Part shown: in pieces, positions 37,126 through 49,176 of the stretch
How the letters are laid out: each line of letters starts with the position of its first letter
How positions within the stretch are numbered: the first letter of the stretch is position 1
Origin: Acanthacorydalis orientalis
Lineage: Eukaryota; Arthropoda; Insecta; Megaloptera; Corydalidae
Assembly (NCBI GenBank): GCA_034766995.1
Contig: CM068317.1
Location: forward strand, 20,196,714 to 20,260,713
Direction of reading: 5' to 3'
DNA length: 64,000 nt
The notes under the pieces: model-generated
What the model was told of the DNA's origin: nothing
The model's database searches: none
Seen by the model: only the letters and a program-made list of their open reading frames with translations
Translations under genes and position numbers: made by a program

Positions 37126-37235
37126 TATAGGCTATAAGATAAAAAATAGAAGCTTCAATGTGCTAAATACTAAAATTAGAACGCAAGTTAGTTAGTTACT
37201 TGGAGTTTTAGGGCGTTTCGACAATTAGAATGCAA

Positions 37236-37502
<267 letters not shown>

Positions 37503-37872
37503 TGATACAAACATTTCTGAATCATAATAATATATGAATTATTGACTGATTAAATATAAAATCATTGAATAATTCTACAAAATTGTCCCCATGAAGAAAT
37601 ATAGGATTTAGGCAAGGAATACAATTATATTTACATTATATATTTTATTGAACGGTGTATTGTCAATTATAGGAAATTAATTTTAATTCTAACTTTATAG
37701 TCTAATTAAATGTTTTATTAATTATTGAAATAATTTTACTGTCCTAGATTTTCTTCTATTTTATATTCCTCTAATCAATTTTTGCAATTTTATGCATATC
37801 TGCTTTTTAGTATTCAAAATTTATATATATATATAGACATATATACCTACATATATACATACATATATTCCA
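37503..37872. other. AT-rich stretch, nothing recognised
   Basis: Small TATATAC tract at about 37820-37866. Confidence 0.5.
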
Positions 37873-38420
37873 TCAACTATCGAACCCTATCAATACGAAC
37901 AATACAAGCACGCTCGGCAATAAATATATATGGCGGTCGCATGTCTACGCGAGTCATCAGGCGAGGGCATATAAAGCTCATCTTTAACTTGACCCCCCAT
38001 TTAAAACGACGGGTAGCTGTGTCCGGCGAACATAATATTAAATCACGCCGCGTATCGTAAATTGTACGAAATATCATAAAAATGCCGAGTTATTTAAATA
38101 AAACTCTTCGATCCCATCTTTCATTCTTTTGATATTAAAGATGATGTTTGGTGAGTGTCCTGTGGCGTGGCGCTGGCAGCGCGCATAACTCGGAGCACGC
38201 GCACTAGGTGGTGGCGCCGTAGGGGTTTGTTTTATGGGTAACTCGACGACACGCAAATATTCGCTTGTCACGACTATCCGCCTTTTTTTGCTGCGCCCGT
38301 TGTATCAACAACGCTGATGGCGTTCTATTGGTGTACCATGTCGTGCGAATGTAATGAAGAAATTTGCACGGGTTTTTGTTTTCGTCGAATTGACAGACGA
38401 ACAGCAAGACAGAAGACAGA
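37873..38420. promoter_or_regulatory. CpG-rich island, candidate host promoter region
   Basis: CG dinucleotides are frequent here (CACGCTCGGC, GTCTACGCGAG, GGCGCTGGCAGCGCGC, GGAGCACGCGCACTAGG) whereas the surrounding 30 kb has very few. An ATATAAAG box-like sequence occurs at about 37969. Short frames on both strands are open, but none resembles a known protein. It could be a promoter or first exon, a non-coding RNA gene, or a transposon from a GC-richer source. I saw no TIRs. Confidence 0.4.
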
Positions 38421-39122
38421 CAGAAATCACCATTTATTATATTTGATTATTAATGTAATAAAATCCGAAAGAGACGGCTTGCAGGATTCGTATGAAAAAT
38501 GTACAAAATACACTTTTTATATTATTTTCAATTGAATCAACGAAGACGTCAACGGGTATTATCGATTAAGTCATTAATAAAGGACGAGTTCTTTGTTAAA
38601 ATATCATTTTTAGCAACTATTATAAATTATGTTCCTTATCTTTTGTTTTTGCGTTTCTCAGAAATGAACTCTGTTTATTTTCACTATGAATGATTTGTTT
38701 ATAAAAACCAACGATTGAATGAACTCTTCTGAGTCTTTGTTTGGATATATTGTTTAAAAATAATTGAAATTCATAATATATAACCTTTTAAATAGATACG
38801 ATATTTTTTTATGAAACATATTTAATTTTAAACAATACATGTCGCAATTCAATACAATGATAAAATTAGTTCTGTTTTGATTTTTCTTATTTTATTACGC
38901 ATGTTATATATTATTTTAAACATGTATAATTTTTTAGATACGTTTTTTACCAGTTGTTTTACTTTTAATATTTTATTTGCCTAGGAAACCATTTACTGTA
39001 TACGTAAAGCTTAATTATTATATATACTATCTATAAATTTATATGTGTAGATACTTATTTAAATGATATGTCTAATGGGTTGTCATTTAATTTGATATCA
39101 TATTTTACACACACACAAACAT

Positions 39123-39178
<56 letters not shown>

Positions 39179-39359
39179 AATAGTAGTTCCTTTAATTTAT
39201 AAACCTATCAATTAATAAAATAATATCTCTGGAATATTTTTTTAATGAAAATCAATCAAGATAAAAGTATTTATAGGGTTAAATGAATCATATTATATTT
39301 TGTAAAATATTGTTAATGAAAAGATAAAATATTGAATTTATCTTTTTATCAAAAAAATC
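38421..39359. other. Gene-free stretch
   Basis: Only the (AC)n(AT)n(GT)n palindromic microsatellite at 39107-39178 stands out. Confidence 0.5.
39107..39178. repeat. Palindromic (AC)n(AT)n(GT)n microsatellite
   Basis: CA repeats, then TA repeats, then TG repeats, so the tract is its own reverse complement and could extrude as a hairpin. Confidence 0.95.
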
Positions 39360-40266
39360 TAGAAACATTCATTTCACAGGCTACTAAAGAATCATTTTTT
39401 TTCATTAAGGGAATTTTGAAAAGAACGAAATAAGTGGAAATCTGATGGTGCTTAGTTCGGTGAAACTAGTGGATGAATAAGAACATCCCAATTCAATTCT
39501 CATAACTTTTGGAGTGTCTGTAAAGATACATGTGGCCTCGCGTTATACTGGTGGAAAACTACTCCTTTCCTATTGGCATGTTCTGGTCGTTTTTACTTAA
39601 TGTTCTTCAGTCTACCCAATTGCGAACAGTATTCATCAGAACTAATGATTTGATTAAGCGCCAGGAACTTATAAAATAGTACCCCTTTCCAGTCCTACCA
39701 TACACATAACATTACTTTCTTGAGGTGTAAACCGACATTAGGAGTAGTTAATGAAGTTGATCTTGATTTACTCCAATGCCTTTTTCATGTCACATTATTG
39801 TATAATAGTCGGGCAATACATGTTTCATTTCCAGTAACAATTCTCTTCCAAAATGGTTCGTTCTTATTGCGTTTTAGCAATGGATCGCAAACCGAAATTC
39901 GATCGAGTACATTTTTTTGGCTTCAATTATGCGGAACCTAAACACCATATCTAGAAACCATGCAAAGTTGATTCAAATGGTTTTTAACACTGGATTTCGA
40001 TATTCCTAACATTTCAATCTCTCGTGTGGTATACCGTGGATTATTTTAAATTAGACAAGAGATTTGACCGTTATGAATCTTAATAGGTCATTGGTAAGAC
40101 TAAAATCGACATCACGAAACTTTTTGAACCATCTTTGCACCATTCCTTCATTCACAGCACCTTCATCATGCACATCACAAATCTTTTTTGTTGCTTCTAC
40201 CGCATTTTTATTTTTACGGAAATAAAAAAGCATAATTACACGAAAATACATCTTATTAATGTTCAT
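39360..40266 (-). pseudogene. Mariner transposase pseudogene (G)
   Basis: Start region MNINKMYFRVIMLFYF (ATG near 40266), then the typical first block EATKKICDVHDEGAVNEGMV, RWFKKFRDVDFSL. Downstream in other frames: RIVTGNETC (first catalytic Asp to Asn), SKSRSTSLTTPNVGLHLKK, VMLCVW, then QYNARPHVSLQTLQKL (second Asp to Tyr), then SPNLAPSDFHLFRSFQNSLN with the third Asp kept. Two of three catalytic residues are lost and stops are present throughout. Confidence 0.87.
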
Positions 40267-40445
40267 CTTCAAATCAAAAGAAACACTAAAAAATTTAACT
40301 AAATATAATGATTTTTTAAATAACACTTTAGTCTCCGCTTTTAGCTGTATATGCATTTTATACGTGATGGATTCTCTTTTGTTTTAAGAACAGCAGAAGA
40401 CAGCTCTTATGAAAAAATTCGACAATACTTATTGGTCAACCCAAT
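39360..40445 (-). mobile_element. Mariner, 3' end truncated (G)
   Basis: The 5' end, read inverted at 40445, is TTGGGTTGACCAATAAGTAT, close to element H's terminus (TTGGGTTGGTCAAAAAGTAA), so G and H appear to be one family. No left TIR was found. Coding similarity ends near 39360 before the usual C-terminus. Confidence 0.78.
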
Positions 40446-40770
40446 AATATAATATATCAATTTTTAATAGAAAATATTTCCAAGTGTTTTTTCCAACAAT
40501 TTACATTGAAGTATTGTTTGATAGAAATTTTGAAATCATTTCTACCAGCGAAAGTTCTTATTTTATTAGATTATTTTACTAATGTTAACTACTACAATAT
40601 ATTAAATTGTTTTTCATTGGAACAGATTTATTGAAAGTTAATTCATTTTAATTTTTTTGCTGTGTTATGTGAACTTTTTTATTGTTACCATACGGATTTT
40701 GAATAAATTATTTATATTATATTATATATTAACTTAATATAAATTAGTGTTTTCAAAAATAATTTGAAAT

Positions 40771-40819
<49 letters not shown>

Positions 40820-41680
40820 TCGGTTTATTTAAGTCAATATGTAAATTCATCTAAACAATCTCTGCAGCTATGCATTATATCCAATTATGAATGTAAAATT
40901 GTGCAATTAGACATCTGTTCGTTTTTCACTTTATTGAAAAAGTATGATACACTTAATTCGCAGTATTGATTTTACCCTTTACAGAATCAGATTACAGATT
41001 AATGTGACTAGTATTTATTTTGTAAAATACCAGCATCGTGCTGTATTATTGATACCAGAATAAAGACTAGTTTTTGTTGTAATTGTATTTTCGGAAATCA
41101 AATATATTTTCTTCAATTTATTTTTTTCTATATAGAAGAAATATTTAGGAAATGTGCCATACTTTTTTTCGTTAAGATATAAATATATGCTATTTAACAT
41201 CTTTACTTATTCTAAACTCGTAAATAGTTGTCAAATGTAATATTTCGATTTGTCCTCTGTAACATTTGCATAAATATTGCACAATTATTCTCATGTAATT
41301 CTTGCCTTTACCTTTTCTCTTGATCGAGCTATGGTATTCAATACAAAACATAATTATCTTGTTAATTATTTTTTGTATCTATCCCATCAAATTCTGATTT
41401 ATCGTATTTTGATGCTATATATTGGAAATAATCTGTTTATAAATAACATTAACTAATCTTCTGCCGTCAAACTATTGAATGAAATGTAAATATTTTGTAA
41501 ATTTTTATTGAATAAATTCTAAATATTTTTAGTTAGCGTAAATTGATCTCGGATTGTATACAGTCAAGAGTGTAAGTTAAGAATTTGTAATACATAATCC
41601 ATTTTTATCAGTGGTTAAAATTTGATCCAAAAAGTTCTCTGATTTTTGTCGTGAAATATAAGAGATGTAAAGATTGTAAG
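40446..41680. other. Gene-free stretch with (TA)n at 40775-40816
   Basis: No coding or transposon ends recognised. Confidence 0.5.
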
Positions 41681-41689
41681 ACACTGTAA

Positions 41690-42053
41690 TTTGTTATTGA
41701 GAGTTAATTCGTGTGGTACCGATTTACTTAATTTCTAACTCTTTCCTATTTTGTGTAAATGCTTCCGTATTGTTTCGTTACTTTGAACAAATCTGCAAGC
41801 TGTTGATATGTTAAACTGGAATTTGTTTCAATCGTCTCCAATTCGTCGATATTTAAATTTGATGGTCTGCCTGATCTGATCTCGTCTTTAACGGATTCAT
41901 CCCCGGCAGAAATTTTTTTAAATCATTTCTGGGCCGTTCTTGATGTAATTGTATTTTCTCCAAACGCAGTACAATTTTTTTTTAAGTTTCTATCGCGTTA
42001 GTCCCAAGTTTAAATTCATAAAGCAAACACGCGCGTATTACATTATTTTTCAT
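41690..42053 (-). pseudogene. Mariner transposase N-terminal fragment (I)
   Basis: ATG at 42053. The minus strand reads MKNNVIRACLLYEFKLGTNA, then KKNCTAFGENTITSRTAQK (stop) FKKISAGDESV, RSGRPSNLNIDELE, and the second helix-turn-helix NSSLTYQQLADLFKV. It closely parallels element J (LLYEFKLGC, FGKGSISESAAQYWFQKF). Only the DNA-binding half is present. No TIR was identified on either side. Internal stops. Confidence 0.78.
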
Positions 42054-42254
42054 ATACATTTTTAAGGGTTAGAATTATTTTTAAAATTGAAGTTAACAGT
42101 TCGAGATTCATTCAATAATGAACAGTAAACACACACTAATATAACTGATAAATAATTCTTGAAATTTTATCTGATAACAAGTGTTAATAATTCTTGGAAT
42201 TATTTGTACGTGATAACAATGACAGAACTTTCTTGATTAGATAATATTTATATT

Positions 42255-42255
<1 letters not shown>

Positions 42256-42319
<64 letters not shown>

Positions 42320-42324
42320 ATATA
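42256..42324. repeat. (TA)n microsatellite
   Basis: TA dinucleotides with two TGTATG interruptions, bordering the repeat shared with D1's flank. Confidence 0.9.
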
Positions 42325-42431
42325 GTTAATATGGAGTTAGTCTTAAAATTCTTTTGAAATAATACAATGTTTATTATTATGTTACAATAACTACTATATG
42401 CATCTATTTCAGTGCTATAACTTTATCAATA
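42325..42431. repeat. Repeat unit shared with inverted 12757-12880
   Basis: TAGTTAATATGGAGTTA, then ACAATAACTACTATAT, then CATCTATTTCAGTGCTA, then ACTTTATCAATAT occur in the same order next to both D-family mariners, only on the transposase 5' side. Confidence 0.85.
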
Positions 42432-42433
42432 TA

Positions 42434-43624
42434 CGAGGGTGATTTGAAAAGTTCACGGCCTTACATATAAGTGACGGTAATATTTTAAATATTTATGTCG
42501 AATTGCAAAGCGAAATCTATCTTATACATGACCTTAAAGTCTATAATTAATTTGTCAAGCAGGTTGTTGTAAACATTAATATAAATAAAGCTCTTTTTGT
42601 GCCGTTATTAAAATGGATAAAGTTGAACGTCGTACGGTGATAAATCTTTTGTTAAAAAAAGCTTGACGCCAACAGAAATCTTTAATGAGATGAAAAATAT
42701 ACTGGGTAGTAGTACATCTTAGTATATAACGGTAAAGTAGTGAGCAGCTGAATGTAAATGTGTCCTTACAAGGTTAGAAGTTAACCCGCGTAGTGGACGT
42801 TTGAAAACTGCAGCGACAGAAGAAATCATCCACAAAGTTCCTGATATTGTCTTATAGAATCGGCGATTGAAGGTGTCGAAATTGCTAAGATTGTGTGAGT
42901 CTCACATGAATGCTTGTCACTAACTGAAGAGTTTTCATACTAACTGAAGAGTTAAATATGAAAAAGCTATCGGCAAGATGGGTACCGCGTTTTCTGACAA
43001 TTGATCATAAACGTATTCGATTACAAATTTTCCAAGACTATTTGATTTAAGAGAGATACGACTGACTTTCCGGTGATTTGTGACAACATATGAATCTTGG
43101 ATTCACTATTACACTCCAATGTCGAAACAACAATCAAAGTAATGGAAGCATGATGATTCTCCATCAGCAAAAAATCTAAATTAGTTTTATTTGCTGGAAA
43201 AGTTATGCCTTCAATTATTGGGATGGTAAAAGAATCCTATTAATTGACTACCTTCCAAAGGGTCAAACGATAACCGGAGATTATAATGCTAAACTTTTGG
43301 ATTGACTTGATCGAACAATTTATGGGAAAGATCAGGTTTATAAAAAAAAATCATTTTCCATCATGTCCCCATATAAGTGTTGTATCAATAGCAAAACTTA
43401 CTGCATTGAAGTACGACTTGCTACCCCATCCAGCCTTTACTCCCGATTTGGCCCCCGTATATTTCGAGGACTTCCCAAAAAAGGATTTTCTGTACAAAAC
43501 CACTGGATAATCATTGGTTGAAGTGTACTGAAGATCAGGGGGAGCATATTGAGAACTAAAAGTAATTTAAAAACACAAGTTATATTCTTTCATAGCTGGC
43601 CGCGACATTTTCAAATTGCTCTCC
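42434..43624 (+). mobile_element. Dead mariner, family D copy 2 (D2)
   Basis: Left TIR CGAGGGTGATTTGAAAAGTT (TA at 42432-42433); inverted right TIR GGAGAGCAATTTGAAAATG (TA at 43625-43626). 1191 bp, shorter than D1 because of a deletion between the third catalytic motif and the C-terminus. Inserted at the edge of another mariner's C-terminal fragment. Confidence 0.87.
42613..43559 (+). pseudogene. Mariner transposase pseudogene (D2)
   Basis: ATG at 42613 (MDKVERRTVINLLLKKA), stop at 43557-43559 after WLKCTEDQGEHIEN, equivalent to D1's MKCFEVQGDPIEK. Readable blocks: EELNMKKLSARWVPRFLTID, RILLIDYLPKGQTITGDYN, then HPAFTPDLAPVYFED, where the deletion starts right after the APxD position (Asp lost). 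A direct repeat ACTAACTGAAGAGTT occurs twice near 42918-42955. Many stops. Confidence 0.85.
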
Positions 43625-43729
43625 TATTTTTATTCTGACGACCAAATTAAAACTGTCGTTAGAGAATGGTTGAACGAACAAACACCAGATTTCTTCACTA
43701 ATGGGATGAAGAAACTTGTTACATTTTAA
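43625..43729 (+). pseudogene. C-terminal fragment of a second, different mariner transposase
   Basis: Open frame YFYSDDQIKTVVREWLNE, then QTPDFFTNGMKKLVTF and a stop at 43727-43729. This matches the mariner C-terminal pattern SDDEV---V--W---Q---FF--GI-KL. It begins exactly at the right end of D2, so D2 or a recombination event cut it off from the rest of its gene. Confidence 0.65.
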
Positions 43730-44051
43730 TAAAAATGTTTTGATAATGATGGTAATTAAGTTGGAAAATAAATCATTTGAAATATTACATTCAAAGCTTC
43801 TTTTTTTTATTTTATCTCAATCTTTTAAACTATTCAAGACATGAATTCTTACACAAAATTTTTTCAGCTTCTTCTCATAAATTTTCTTAGTAATATTAAA
43901 ACTACTTCTTTAATTGCTGTTTTTAAAATTGTATCAAGAATTTTTTCAACTGCATTTGTTAAATTGTCTGATGTACAAAGTTGATAATACAAGTATCCTT
44001 GGAATTACATGTAATGATATAATACAGAATTCAATTCACACATGTACAAGC

Positions 44052-44110
<59 letters not shown>

Positions 44111-45184
44111 TCGTGTTTAAATGACATTTGTAAATTTATTAAAGCAGATTGAGATTTATTATTGAAAATAAAAACACGTATGTTTTAACATTTGCAAATA
44201 TACAGTAAATACAAATTTATTGCTTCATAAAATCATTTCAAAAGAAGCTGAAATCACTAACACACAAATCCAATTTTACAAGTTCACGTAATAAAATTTA
44301 ATCTCGCACTTAAAAATATACTGTCATAGCGTCACCGATGTAAAAATAGTTTGTTTCGTCGAATTGTTAGGCTACCTGTTCTTTTGCTCGAAAGACATTT
44401 CAGCGATTGATTGCAAACATTCTGTTCAGTGGGTAAGGCAATAACTCTTTCGTCTAAATTTATTAGTCGAATTTCAAAGAAACGTCGTATTCAAATATTA
44501 TAAACGTTACAGTTTGACTCCGGTTTTTAATGACCCCGTCGAATAATACAGAATCGCGTAAAAATCTGCTTGCAGGTTGGTAATAAATTTTTTAACACTC
44601 TCGTTTTACCTTTTACAGTTCTCTCGATTCAGTTGTCGATGCACGTCGAATACAGAAAACTTCTTTTGAATAGGTTTAGAAAACAGTGGCGTTTAAAGTT
44701 TTGTTTCATTTTTAAATAAACACATATTTACTTATTATTGTTGAAATTGTGAATCGAATTCTATATTTTTGGATATAAAATATTTAAAATATGAAATATT
44801 GAATATTTTATGAAAATTGAAAATAAATTAATCTGTTTGAAATTTTCGTTTCGCATAGTTTTCACGTGTGGAAAATAAAATATTAGTTTACACAAATATA
44901 ATCGGTACTTAATTACTATATTAGCTTGTCAGTATTTATATAAGTCTGATCAGACGCCTGACAATTGCGCTGGATAATTTTATGCGAATTTCTGTTTTCT
45001 TTGCTCGCACATTCTTGCACGAATTTATATTTTGATAACTAATCGGACGCATGTCATTTTGATTCGTTAGTAAAAATGAACAAAAAAAAAATCAAATAAA
45101 AATACTAAACGTCAAATATAATGAAATGTTTAATTCCGACTCAATTTTATATATATATTTATTATAAAGGAAAATAATATTTAT

Positions 45185-45185
<1 letters not shown>
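43730..45185. other. Gene-free stretch with (TA)n at 44057-44106
   Basis: 44320-44720 is less AT-rich, with scattered CG dinucleotides and a pyrimidine-rich TTTTACAG at about 44612-44619; no exon could be supported. Confidence 0.45.

Positions 45186-45222
<37 letters not shown>
45186..45222. repeat. (TA)n array abutting a mariner left end
   Basis: The array runs directly into the TIR-like ACAGATTGGTGCAAAAATAA of element J. Confidence 0.9.
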
Positions 45223-45223
<1 letters not shown>

Positions 45224-46310
45224 CAGATTGGTGCAAAAATAATTGGGGTTTTTACGTATCGAGTATAAAGACTCATTTATCAGTTAAAAATTATATTTAT
45301 TAATCAAAATAAAGACCATTGGCCTCCATACATTTTTCTTGACGAGAAACAAGTTTGTTTATTCCTACAAGATAGAATTGTGGAGTCCAGCAATTAAGGA
45401 ATTCATCGAAAGTGATTTGAGATGATGTTTAATCTTTGAAAACCTTCTCTCGTAGGAAATTAATCAAATGTTTAAAAAAATTTGTATGAGACAGATTCAG
45501 AAAATAAGGTGGATAATGTAAGGTTTCATAATCTAGTTCATTTAATTTTCTTAGTCATTTGTGAGACGTGTGGTCGGGTGTTGTCATGAAGAAGAATTGG
45601 TTCTCTTCGATTGACTAATGCTGGCCGAAAACGATGCAACTTCTCATGAATTTTTTTAGTTTCCTGATAATATTTTTCTGCTATTATTGCTTCACCAGGA
45701 TTTAAAAAAGGATTAGTGATTGATGCCACTTGTCGACCACTAAACAGTGACCATAATCTTTTTTTCATGAAGATTCGGTTTAGAAAACTGTTTTGGTGCT
45801 CCTCCTCGGTCTGGCCACTATGATGAACTATTCCGATTATTGTAGTGAATCCACTTTTCATCGCATGTGACAACGTGTTCAAGAAAAAGATCATTTTTGA
45901 TACACAAAAGAAGTACAGAGCAGACATTTCGTATCGCCAAATTGCTTGATGTTCGTTTAGTTCATACGGCACCTATTTATCCAGTTTTTTTGTTTTTCCA
46001 ATTAAGTTCAAATGTCAAACAACTGTTGAATAATCAACATTGAGTTTTTCTTCCACCTCTCGAGTTATTTTACGTGGGTCCGCTTCAATAATGGTTCTTA
46101 AATTATTATTGTTTATAATTGGAAGACGTCCAAGACCCTCCTCATCATCAAGGCTTTCGTTCCTATTACGAAATTTTTGGAACCAGTATTGAGCTGCACT
46201 TTCACTAATTGATCCTTTGCCAAAAATAAATTTGATATTTCGAAAAATTTCTGTTACCTTACATCCCAATTTAAATTCATACAACAAAATCGCGCAAATA
46301 ACTAAAATTC
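45221..46310 (-). mobile_element. Hsmar1-like mariner, 5' end truncated (J)
   Basis: The left end ACAGATTGGTGCAAAAATAA resembles Hsmar1's GGTTGGTGCAAAAGTAATTG. The opposite TIR is missing; coding similarity stops at about 46305, next to a 12-bp perfect hairpin (CAAAAACTATTC..GAATAGTTTTTG, 46311-46344). Confidence 0.8.
45300..46305 (-). pseudogene. Mariner transposase pseudogene (J), Hsmar1-like
   Basis: N-terminal frame (46287-46015): LYEFKLGCKVTEIF, FGKGSISESAAQYWFQKFRN, RNESLDDEEGLGRLP, and the second helix-turn-helix DPRKITREVEEKLNVDYSTV. Frame 45972-45538: PYELNEHQ, a shifted first-Asp region (the normal CDEKWI motif is not readable), NPFLNPGEAIIAEKYYQE, and EPILLHDNTRPHVSQMT with the second Asp intact. 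Then YPPYFLNLSHTNFFKH, where the third Asp is N, and the ending KCMEANGLYFD with a stop at 45300, like the C-terminus of Hsmar1/SETMAR-type transposases. Dead. Confidence 0.87.
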
Positions 46311-48504
46311 ACAAAAACTATTCTTTTACAAATGAATAGTTTTTGTAAATCTTGTATTTGATGATTGTAAAATTTTATTATTCTTCCTCATTAGAAAAAC
46401 TAATTTATTTTCACAAATGAATTCTTTCTTTAATCCACAAATATTTTTCCTCTAAGTACCAAGGTAAATAAAATATTTTTCTGTATCTTGGCGCTCTAAA
46501 AATGATGGCATGATTATCGAAATGCATATAAACGACATTCAAAAATAATTAATATAAATGCATTGAATGTTTTTAACCGGAAAAATTTTGTAGTGATTTG
46601 TGGGATGAAAACGAATTAAATTATGAATATTCATTTAGCCAAAGTTAGTTTATTTCAAAATAAAATGGTTTATTCAAACATATAGATCATTTTATTTCTT
46701 TTTATAATCTTCTTCCAGCATTCTATGATTCTATCGTAAAAGTAGACAGGTTTATCGATGAAAAATGCAGACAAGTGCGTTTTTAGTGTTAGTAAGTTTT
46801 CAATTCTGTTTTCGTGTCATATTGTTGTATAGAATCCATTCTGCATCTTCTGTTTGAACCCGTAAGAAAATTAATTATTTTCAATCGACTGAGATGAATA
46901 TTAATATACTCTTTGAACAATATGTAACATTTGTATATTTGTAAGAATATTGCCATAACTAAAAACATTGAATGCTATTCATTGAAAATCTGACAATTTT
47001 TTCTACTAGGCGTTCGGAATAAAAATATTTTTTATAAGAATTACCTTCTTCATAAGAGTTAATGAAATTTATTATTTGCCATACATTTTTATCAACAATA
47101 AGAATAGTAAGATATTAGATTATTTAGCATGAATTTAAGAGTGTCGATTTGTCTAAATACTTAAAAATATCAATGATTGACAATATGAAATAAATTAAAA
47201 AATAATTCATTTCTGTTGATTTATTCAGAATAATTCAAATATAATTTAATTATAATCTTTATTTTATAAAAAAAAATAAATTGTTTGATTTTTAGACATA
47301 TTTTGGAATAAGAACATATAAATATCATATAAACAAATGTATTAAATAAAGTAACTAACTTATATAGAAATACTCAAACAAAAACTGAACAAAAATTAAA
47401 TATGTTTATAATTGTACGCCACTGGAGATAAATAAAGAATATAATCTATTGTATAAAGCTGTAAATAAAAACTTCATATAGTTGCTTTAATCCATGCATA
47501 TACGAGTAGGTATATCCCATAAAACAAACCTAAACAATATAGAAAAATCCTATAAAAATTTAACTGAGACCCAAATTTTATGTTGCAGAACATTAAAATG
47601 ATGTTTTCGTAAAAATCGTTTACTGAATTTTCATTTTAGTGTTTTATTTTTTTAAATAAATTTACAAGGTTACATACAAAGTCATGAAATGTACTTAACA
47701 AATCTGTTGTTAACACACACACACACACATGTATACATACTGTTTTATTTTATAGAGAAGATCGAAAAAGATAAGAATATCTGTGTACATCAATGCTTGT
47801 GTTTGTAATAATCATAATTTATTTAAAAAAGAAAAATATCTAGGTAGAATTTGCTTGTTTTGAATATAATTGACTTATATTAATGTAATATAATAAAATA
47901 ATTAATCTAGCAGTATTTGTTGAAACTAAACTCAACTGTAATTTGAGAAAAGAAATTTCGTAACTACTGTTTTTGTAAACATGAAAACTAAATATATAGT
48001 AAATGATTATTCTAGAGTATTTTTTTATTTTACCAAAAAATTAGCCATAAGACATTATACAAACTTAAAAAAATAACTTAGCAATAGATACTGAAATAGT
48101 GAATAACGGTTAGTCAGGAAATATAATCTATTCCTTAGTATCTATTGCTATAATTAAATGTGATTAAACATTTATCCATTTTTATCTATAAAATAAAAAG
48201 TTTACTAATTTTTTTTAAAAAAAACATTTATTATTGGATTAAAAGTACACAAAAGTTTTTGTTTGTTGGGTGATTTAAAGAATCATGAGTTATAAAAAAA
48301 AATGTATAGATAAATATGAAATATTCAACATCATTAAAAATACTTATTAGTAGTAAATTTATATTAACTTTAATTTTGTTAAAGATTGACTAAAATAAGT
48401 GAATAAAAATGTTTACTAATTTTAGTCAATGTTTTAATTAAAAATCATAAAAAAATTATGAAATTATTAAAAAACATCTGAATTAGTATGCATATAAATA
48501 TATA
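46311..48504. other. Gene-free stretch with one dispersed-repeat copy
   Basis: 46425-46640 carries TATCTTGGCGCTCTAAAAATGATG and following phrases of the unclassified dispersed repeat. A 15-bp inverted pair (TAGCAATAGATACT..AGTATCTATTGCTA) lies at 48080-48150. No gene. Confidence 0.5.
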
Positions 48505-48505
48505 C

Positions 48506-48561
<56 letters not shown>
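48505..48561. repeat. (TA)n(TG)n microsatellite
   Basis: TA repeats ending in TG repeats. Confidence 0.9.
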
Positions 48562-48899
48562 ATTAAATTAACACTCACATATATTTCTATGTCTTATTGT
48601 AACTGTCATACATTTCAAACCCTAAAAATAGTCTCCTGTAAAATACAAATCATTGTCAAATCTGACGTTAAAATTCTACGTATTGTCTGTCAGTAAGACA
48701 CATCCTACATTCGATTATATGTCTATCAAATATAATGACATATAAGACATTAACATAAAAACAAATCACATATATGACTGAACATTAATAATCCAACGAA
48801 ATCATTTCTATTATTTTGATTTTTAATCTGGTATTTTTTTGTTTCATTTACTTTTTATTTATTTTTTTGTATTTGTGGATGCAGCACATATATACATTC

Positions 48900-48983
<84 letters not shown>

Positions 48984-48989
48984 TATATG
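48900..48989. repeat. (TA)n microsatellite
   Basis: TA repeats with two TACATA interruptions. Confidence 0.93.
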
Positions 48990-49176
48990 CACTAATATAA
49001 AATTCATGTATGTGTGTGTAACATATAAAATATTGTTCAAATTACGAATTATAATTCTTATACACCACTGTCTTTCGATAACATGTTTCCATTTTTAAAT
49101 AAAATGTCATTATCGAATAATGGAAAACCAAAATTGTAAATAAAAATACCATTCCACGTCTCCTTAATACAATGTA

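Noticed and set aside
38317..38535. 72-codon plus-strand frame in the CpG-rich island with several Cys (WCTMSCECNEEICTGFC)
   Set aside because: No recognisable domain and overlapping open frames on both strands; composition alone can explain openness.
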